Positions 58,371-64,000 of a stretch of DNA of 64,000 nt are shown piece after piece. The DNA lies in assembly GCF_949987515.2 (NCBI RefSeq), contig NC_082694.2, positions 46,276,451 to 46,340,450 of the forward strand, given 5' to 3'. Position 1 is the first letter of the stretch. Every line of letters starts with the position of its first letter. The position numbers and the translations under genes were made by a program. This stretch comes from Delphinus delphis (lineage: Eukaryota > Chordata > Mammalia > Artiodactyla > Delphinidae). The notes under the pieces are model-generated. The model saw nothing but the letters and a program-made list of their open reading frames with translations. It was not told the DNA's origin and made no database searches.

Positions 58371-59660
58371 TCTTCCCTTCACATCGATGTATTTATATGA
58401 ATGAATTATTTCCATGCTTATATCTATAAATACAGAAAAGAGGAATACAATCCACCTTGAACCAAAAAAGAAAAAAAGAAAAAAAAAAAACAACACACCA
58501 GTTATACAGAGGAAAACCCTATCAGGGCACTTGCTCCACTGGTAAACAATTCTGAAGTTGGTCAGAGGTGGGGAATCGTCTCGCATGCAGCCAGCAGCAC
58601 CCCACCCCCGCTGCAAGGAGGGTCCTCATTGCAAAGCTGGGGGACCGTGCCAAGGCGTCTGTGAGTAAACGTGAGCTGAGCCCCAGGCCAGTTGCTGCTG
58701 AACTTTTCCCACCCTTCCCAGGTAAAATACCTGAATGTGTGCAAGGACTTGAAAGCCTAGAGGAAGGGCCGTGGAGCCACACCAGCCACAGCACGCAGGC
58801 CGACTTGGGCTTGCAGGCCAGCCAGGATGGTCCTGGCCCCGGGCGCACTTCTGGAAGCTTTCCAATTCCCTGCCTGAGATACCCCTCCTGTTCCAGCCCC
58901 CAGTGCTTTTTTCTTTCCTCACCTCTGCCCGGGGAGAAATTCCAGCGGTAGGTGTGGGTGACACATCCTCTTCTTTAGCAGGTGGCAGCCTGGCAACTCC
59001 TGCAGAAAGTCCAGCAGAGCCCCACTCACACCGGGCCACCCACAAAGCCGTGGCCCCTCACTCCCTCCCACCAGCCCAGCCCTGAGACTGCTGACGGGGC
59101 AGAGAATATGGCGTCAGGCACAGCTGCAGGGGCTCTTGCTGCCTGGAGGAGTGTTTATATTGATCTCAACCCAAGCACACCTGGGGAGGGCTGGCCGGCA
59201 GGGTCAGGCGGCCCAGGTCAGCCAATCCTCGCACCTCAGGGGCTCACAGTTGAGGAAAATTGACCTTGCTGAACTGGCCAGGTCCAAGGAACAGGTGTGG
59301 GCTCCTGAGTCAGGATAGACAAGGGGTTGCAGCTCTGGCTTGTTTTCTAATCATTTTATCTGGCCCATGAGTGGGAGACAACTTCAAGAAGACCCTCTCC
59401 TAATGAGAGGAACCCAGGAGTCAGGGAGAGGAGGGGTGGTGGGTGGAGACAGAGGTCTGGTGCCCCGGCTGCAGTGGAAGTCTCTGGAAGACCAGGCAGA
59501 GGGACGCCGCGCAGAGTGATGCCCAGGGTCACAGACCTGTCGGAGCTGCTGTTTGTTATTTCAAGTACTGCTCTGAGGTGCTCTGTGTCAGCTCTGACTG
59601 ATAGGTGAGCTGGGGATGCTCTGCAATGAGGGCTATGTGCACGGTTCCTGTTTGCCCAGG
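58370..59660. other. GC-richer stretch without recognisable gene or repeat
   Basis: The first 130 bp are AT-rich with an A-rich run at about 58,460-58,495. From about 58,540 base composition shifts to GC-rich, with CA/CCA-rich wording. Open frames up to about 140 codons exist on both strands, but they overlap each other, lack a recognisable domain and show no codon-use signal I can defend. It could be ancient unique DNA or an unrecognised LTR element's 5' part. Confidence 0.5.
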
Positions 59661-59872
59661 CTTGCTGGGTGCCTGCCCAGGTGAGCTCCATACCCGGGGA
59701 GGGACCTGACTACGAGAGCCCCGTGGGCTGCTGGGTACCTACACAGGTGAGCTCCATATCCTGGTAGGGGCCTCACCACGAGAGCCCCGTGGGCTGCTGG
59801 GTACCTGCCCAGGTGAGCTCCATATCCTGAGATTGACCTGACCACGAGAGCCCTGTGGGCTACTGGGTACCT
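59661..59872. repeat. 66-bp minisatellite, just over three copies
   Basis: The word ctgggt(a/g)cct recurs at 59,665, 59,731, 59,797 and 59,863, exactly 66 bp apart. Units contain caggtgagctccata and acgagagcccc and differ at several positions. The last unit runs directly into the retroviral reverse transcriptase remnant. Confidence 0.92.
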
Positions 59873-60680
59873 GGTAAAGGACGTCAGGACAGTAAGTGAA
59901 GCCACTGAGGATATACATCCAGTCATTCCTAATTCCTACACCCTGCTGGTAATTCTACCATCCACCAGGGCATGGTATTCTGTATTAGAGTTAGATGATG
60001 CCTTCTTCTGTATTCCATTAGTCCCAGAGTCACAAGAAATTTTGACTTGTGATTGGCAGGACTCAACATACAACGAAGACAATACTGCTGGGGCCGTCCT
60101 GCCTCAAGGGCTCAAAAATTCCCACACCACCTTTGGGGAAACTTAACTAAAACCTAGAAGATCTACCTCTGGAGAAGGGAACCCTCCTTCAATATGCAGA
60201 CAACATTCTGATCGCCAGCCCTACTAAGGAGGCCTCTGAACCACCTAGCCAATAAAGGATAGAAGGTGTCCAAGAAAAAGGCTCAAATATCACAGACTAA
60301 GGTGGCCTGCCTGGGCTTCATTCTCACAGAAGGTTGGAGAAGCCCATCCTAGGAAAGGGAAGAAGCCATTTGCAGACTTACCCCTTCTAAAACTAGAAGT
60401 CAGCATAGGGGTTCCTGGGGAGGTCGGGGTTTGCCACATCTGGATCCCGAACTACAGTCTAATAGCTGGGCCTCTATATGAAACATTGAAAGGAAAAGAT
60501 GATGATCCTTTCGAATAGAATCCAGAAGCAGCCTTTCAAGAATGGAAAGAGCAGTTAATTCAGATCCTTGCCCTGGACCTCCCTAATTTAGCTAAACCCT
60601 TTGACCTTTACATTCCTGGTAGAAGGTGAACCGCCCTTGGAGTATTAGTGCAAAACCTGGGACCACTTGAACTGGAACAA
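59872..60680 (+). pseudogene. Class-I ERV pol remnant: RT to RNase H
   Basis: Decayed gammaretrovirus-like pol. The reverse transcriptase begins at about 59,876, with the conserved central block at about 59,990 and the LPQG-type block at about 60,100. The YxDD catalytic box is degraded to YADN at about 60,190, and an in-frame stop is at 60,155-60,157. Sequence then continues past the thumb/connection (about 60,420-60,560) to the start of RNase H at about 60,600. Several frameshifts are present. No gag or protease is recognisable upstream. The enzyme would have copied viral RNA; this copy cannot. Confidence 0.82.
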
Positions 60681-60900
60681 CTCAAGTATGCCATCCAGGT
60701 AGGAGAAGCTACGGTCACCAAGGGCTTGGCCCACCGCCCCATCCGGCCAGGGTACTGGGGGTATCTAAGAACATGGAAATCAGCAACCCGCAAGGCCAGC
60801 TCCCTCCTAAGGGAAAAGGACCCCACGTGGTGATCCTAACCACCCACCATGCCCTGAAGTTGCAGGGGTCGCTCCGTGGGCACACTGACCTCGAGTGAGG
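60680..60900 (+). pseudogene. ERV integrase C-terminal remnant
   Basis: From about 60,810 to 60,890 the translation matches the C-terminal domain of gammaretroviral integrases (around VILTTHHALKLQG). It follows the RNase H start almost directly, so most of RNase H and the zinc-binding and catalytic core of integrase are missing through internal deletion. Confidence 0.65.
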
Positions 60901-61149
60901 AGGCCCTCCAACTCCAACCTTCAGAGAGACAACCGGGGGCAACGGGCCCCCATGACGACTCATGTGACCATCACTTGACCTGGAGCTTCTCTCAGAAAAC
61001 AAGAAGAGTGTGCCCCAAAAGAGCAGACTACTGCTTGCAGGACTTACTGCAGCCAGGGAGCTAATAAGCTTGGCGGGGGAACCGTATATCATGCTGTCAC
61101 CATAGAAAAGCCTACAGACACCGCGGTGACGGCGGCCAATGAGACCGGC

Positions 61150-61320
61150 TGGACTCCTAGCTACTTCAAAAGGCCGTTGACTCAGTGGCCGTCATGGTCC
61201 TGGATTACCACCGACCCTGGACTGTCTGGGAGTTGAGCGGGCAGGGCTCTGACACCTGATGCTGTTTGTACGTTAATTCAGGGGCCTAATTGAAGAAAGC
61301 GCAGACTACTGGTCAGAGCA
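61150..61320 (+). pseudogene. ERV env transmembrane-subunit remnant
   Basis: A short stretch resembling the ectodomain of a class-I retroviral transmembrane envelope subunit, including a paired cysteine region at about 61,260. It carries an in-frame stop at 61,257-61,259. The surface subunit is nearly all deleted. The copy is far too short and broken to encode an envelope. Confidence 0.6.
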
Positions 61321-61632
61321 TCTAGGCTGGCAGAAACCGTCAGCCTAAGGTGGCCGAACAAATGTTGGCCGGAGTAAAACCGGCCCCCCCAGCGTCTCTG
61401 CGCATCTCTTTCCTGGACCCTTAAAGGTCATTGGAATCTATAACGCCTCCAATGCTGGTGCTCAGGAAGACAAGCAGTGAGGCAGGAGGCCTGGGGACAA
61501 TCAACCTCACCTGGAGGCTGCTGGGGAGAAGTTCCGCCCCTCCCCCCGGGAATGAGGACGCCCAACTCAGCACGAAGCAGTTACAGAAGAGGGGTCTGCA
61601 CCCTCAGCGCCCCAAGAATGAGGAACGGGACA

Positions 61633-62080
61633 AAAGGCAGAGGAGGGGTTTGTCACCGGCAAAGCCCATTAAAAATTCCTGGGAGATAAAAATAGAATCT
61701 GGGCAATAAAATAAAGTCTAACCTTTTTTTCCTTTGTGCTTTGTCTAATTTCACGTGCTCCTAGGGTTCCGCATTCAGAGGTCCCACACCCAGCACTTCA
61801 GAGCCGATTTCCTAGTGCAGAATGGCTGGGTCGACACCTCCGCTCGTGGGGCTCCGTGCAGACTCCTCGACATAGAGCCTGAGCTGCAGCTAACCCGGTC
61901 CTCGAGAGCTCCGCCCTCTCCCTCCCGCTGATGCTGACGGGATCCCTAAACAGCAGCCCAGCCCACAGCCTGCGGGGGAACGCACGCTCTCACCTCTCCA
62001 TTCTCTGATCAAAATATAAAGTTTCCTTTGCTTCTGAACCAAACTCAGTCTCGATCTGTTGGCTCCAATGACACTGGGCA
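61633..62080 (+). mobile_element. Probable ERV 3' LTR with polypurine tract
   Basis: A purine tract (aaaaggcagaggagggg, 61,632-61,648) is followed within 3 bp by tgtcaccggc at 61,651. A plausible LTR runs to acactgggca at 62,080, giving about 430 bp with TG...CA ends. It contains aataaaataaag at about 61,706 and atataaag at about 62,014, the latter a TATA-like or poly(A)-signal-like site, then a U5-like end. No matching 5' LTR is seen upstream in the window. Confidence 0.5.
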
Positions 62081-62440
62081 GGGGGACTCTTGTTGGGGCC
62101 CACTCTGGAGGATCAGTAACAGAATTTGAGAACATTGTAACTTCAGTGAACAGATGCGTGAACCAAACTGTAAGGAACGCAGAGCAGTGTATAAGGCTAG
62201 TGTAAAGTAAGCTGTTTCTAACAATTCCATTTGTTATTTCCATCACTTTATTATAAGCAAGGTCAGTGGAGGGTTATTGTCTTATTTGTCAGGTCAAGTT
62301 TAGAGAAATTAAGTGATTGTTTTCCAAGGATGTACATCTAATGATCTTGGCTGAAGCTTCAATCTTCTTTTGAATGCTTTTCCATTGAAAATGATACCAT
62401 TCTTTCAGCTCCCCCATTTCTGAGGAATATAAAATCTTGT
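62081..62440. other. Unassigned sequence after the LTR
   Basis: AT-moderate sequence with no repeat, gene or motif that I can name. It could be the original host flank of the retroviral insertion. Confidence 0.4.
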
Positions 62441-62635
62441 AACTTATTGTTACCAGAGGGGAAAGGGGCAGGGAGGGATAATTTAAGATTTTGGGATTAA
62501 CACATACACAATGCTATATATAAAATGGATAATCAACAAGGGCCTACTGTATAGCACAGGGAACTACACTCAATATTTTGTAATAACCTATAAAGGGAAA
62601 GAATCTGAAAAAATAGATACCTATATCTACATCAT
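62440..62635 (+). mobile_element. L1 3'UTR fragment
   Basis: Matches the same old L1 3'UTR seen in the composite units (gttaccagaggggaaagg; aaatggataatcaacaaggg; gtatagcacagggaac; gtaataacctata). It ends near tatctacatcatc. It may be the L1 end belonging to a lost composite unit left of the copy at 63,236. Confidence 0.85.
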
Positions 62636-63235
62636 CTACCAAGGCCAGACAAAATGTAACTTAAGGGAGGCCAATGGTGACCGCTTCTGACCCTCAATCA
62701 TCTAAAGCCTGGACTCTGCCTACTGCCCAAGGCACTTCATGAACATACATGCATGTACCCGTAGCTTAAAACTTCCCAGTTTTGGGGTTCTGGGAGACAC
62801 GGATTTGGAAAGATCCCTGGTGTTCCCCTTACTTACAGGGGACCCTTCCTACTGCTGGAACATGCCTGTCACACCCAGAGAATGGTACACCGTCTGATCG
62901 GGAAGAGTTTGGAAAAGGCACCTCATCTCCTCATCTCCAGGTGCTCAGGTTACCCCACCAGCCTCTTTCCAAACAATCTCCCCACTTAACGTAGTCAGCA
63001 CCTTCAACACCCAGTTTCACACAGTTTGGAATTTGTCCGGAGGATGAAGGGAAAGGGGGAGAACAATGAGAGACAAGCCCTAGGTGTTTGGACAGGAAAA
63101 TGCCAATTTAATTTCCATTTAGTAAGAGGAATTAACCAAAGGTTCACCTTGCCCCTGGAACCCGAATAGGGCTTGAAGCAATCCTGCTGTTTTGTTGTTA
63201 GATCTCAAAGCAACAAGTTGAAAAATGGAGGTCAG
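62636..63235. other. Possible LTR fragment and unassigned sequence
   Basis: About 62,640-62,900 has an LTR-like look: a gcttaaaacttcccagtttt box, then gggagacacggatttgg, reminiscent of the R/U5 part of class-I LTRs. This is resemblance only. From 62,900 to 63,235 I see nothing I can name. Confidence 0.3.
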
Positions 63236-64000
63236 GAGCACTGTAATTCACAAACCTGCAGGGTTTAAAATGATACCTATCATCGAAAAATGTCTTCAGG
63301 TAAGTCATGGAAAAGGATTTTAATGAAAGGCAGAATTGCAGGAAAGGAATTTCAAGAGGTAGATTGAACTAGCCATTAAAGCACATGAAAAAGCGGCTGA
63401 ACTTCACCAATAACGCAGTTGGCCAAAAAGGGCATATGCGTTTTTCCTGAATATTCAGGAAAAACGCATATGCCCTTTTTGGCCAAGAAAACAGGCTGGC
63501 AATGCAAATCAACACTACAAAGAGGTATCAATTCGAATCAGTCAGAAGGGCTATCCTCACAAAATGTAAAAACCAGAAATGCAGGACAGGGCTTGGAGAA
63601 AATGGAACCCTGCTACACTGATGGTGGGAAGGTAAATTGCCAACGGCCAGGCTGCAGAAGTGTATTGTGTTTCCTACAAAATTTAAAAAACAGAAATACA
63701 GAGCATATGACACTTGCACTCATGGGCATATATCCTGTGAAAACCAAAAATTTACAGGACACAAGCACCCCAAAGTTTAGTGCTGCTGTTTACAAGAGCC
63801 TCGAACTGGATACAACATAAATGTCCTTGGGGAAGAAAAATGGATAAACAAGAAGTGGTACTTGCAGACAATGGAATATACCTCAGCCAGGTAATCAATG
63901 AAATATGGCCAGTTGGAGCAACTCGTGTGGACTTAGGTACGATCATTCTAAGTGACATAAGTCAGACAGAAAAAGAGACATCATGAGATATCACTTATAG
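63236..64000 (+). repeat. Composite unit 13, degraded and isolated
   Basis: The leader end is recognisable (cactgtaattcacaa, gcagggtttaaaatgatacc, aatttcaagaggtag) and is followed by the L1 tail in the same order as in units 1-12 (catgaaaaagcggctgaac; aatgcaaatcaacactac; gaatatacctcagcc). It lies over 16 kb right of unit 12 and is interrupted by a palindromic element. It runs to the window edge. Confidence 0.72.
63419..63486. mobile_element. 68-bp perfect palindrome, probable mariner-type MITE
   Basis: Two 34-bp arms meet without spacer at 63,452/63,453 (centre gaatattc). The outer end ttggccaaaaag and the inner gcgtttttcc resemble the terminal inverted repeats of mariner-derived MITEs known from cetartiodactyls. 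It interrupts an L1-derived stretch of composite unit 13. TA target duplications are not visible at its ends, so they may be eroded or the true ends slightly different. Confidence 0.6.

Noticed and set aside
58568..59263. Protein-coding exons in the GC-rich stretch
   Set aside because: Frames of 90-140 codons overlap on both strands, are proline/serine/glycine rich from base composition, and show no recognisable domain or convincing splice structure.
63419..63486. Intrinsic transcription terminator hairpin
   Set aside because: The perfect inverted repeat has no loop, the genome is eukaryotic and the arms resemble mariner-type ends.

Overview
This is repeat-dense mammalian nuclear DNA. I find no intact protein-coding or RNA gene. 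The tRNA-derived SINEs have the cetacean/hippo/ruminant CHR-type head (gcttccctggtgg...cagtggttgagagt), and the young L1 3' ends look cetartiodactyl, so the best guess is a whale or dolphin, probably a toothed whale. Homogeneous telomere-like satellite beside duplicated composite repeats suggests a subtelomere or a former telomere.

Region 1 (1 to about 32,921) is one tandem array. Its 168-bp unit is exactly 28 consecutive 6-mers, all in the phase of the telomeric hexamer GTTAGG. From 1 to about 25,750 the units are highly similar and are organised into larger duplications: a 2.7-2.9 kb block present twice, then a 5,838-bp block present twice at near identity plus a third, rearranged copy. From about 25,750 to 32,921 the same unit is strongly diverged, its length varies mostly in steps of 6 bp, and several hexamers are closer to pure TTAGGG. 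The long open frames here on both strands follow from a stop-poor unit whose length is a multiple of 3; they are not genes.

Region 2 (about 32,921 to 46,990) begins abruptly. It is a second, unrelated tandem array of about twelve units of roughly 1.2 kb. Each unit has a leader of about 300 bp of unknown origin joined to a truncated L1 3' end. Units 1-8 form a higher-order repeat ABCD-ABCD, with a ninth unit of type A. Units 10-12 are more diverged. A thirteenth, degraded copy lies at 63,236-64,000.

Region 3 (about 46,990 to 58,370) is nested L1 debris, all on the + strand: old ORF2 fragments, an older L1 with 5'UTR and broken ORF1, a 5'-truncated younger L1 with a readable ORF1 C-terminal half and broken ORF2, and a third L1 3' end. 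Nine CHR-type SINEs lie in regions 2 and 3, all on the + strand, many with visible target-site duplications.

Region 4 (58,370 to 64,000) has about 1.3 kb of GC-richer sequence of unknown content, a 66-bp minisatellite, a collapsed class-I (gammaretrovirus-like) endogenous retrovirus remnant with a probable 3' LTR, further L1 pieces, and the degraded composite unit carrying a 68-bp perfect palindrome that resembles a mariner-derived MITE.

All boundaries were read by eye. Those given as 'about' may be off by tens of bases.
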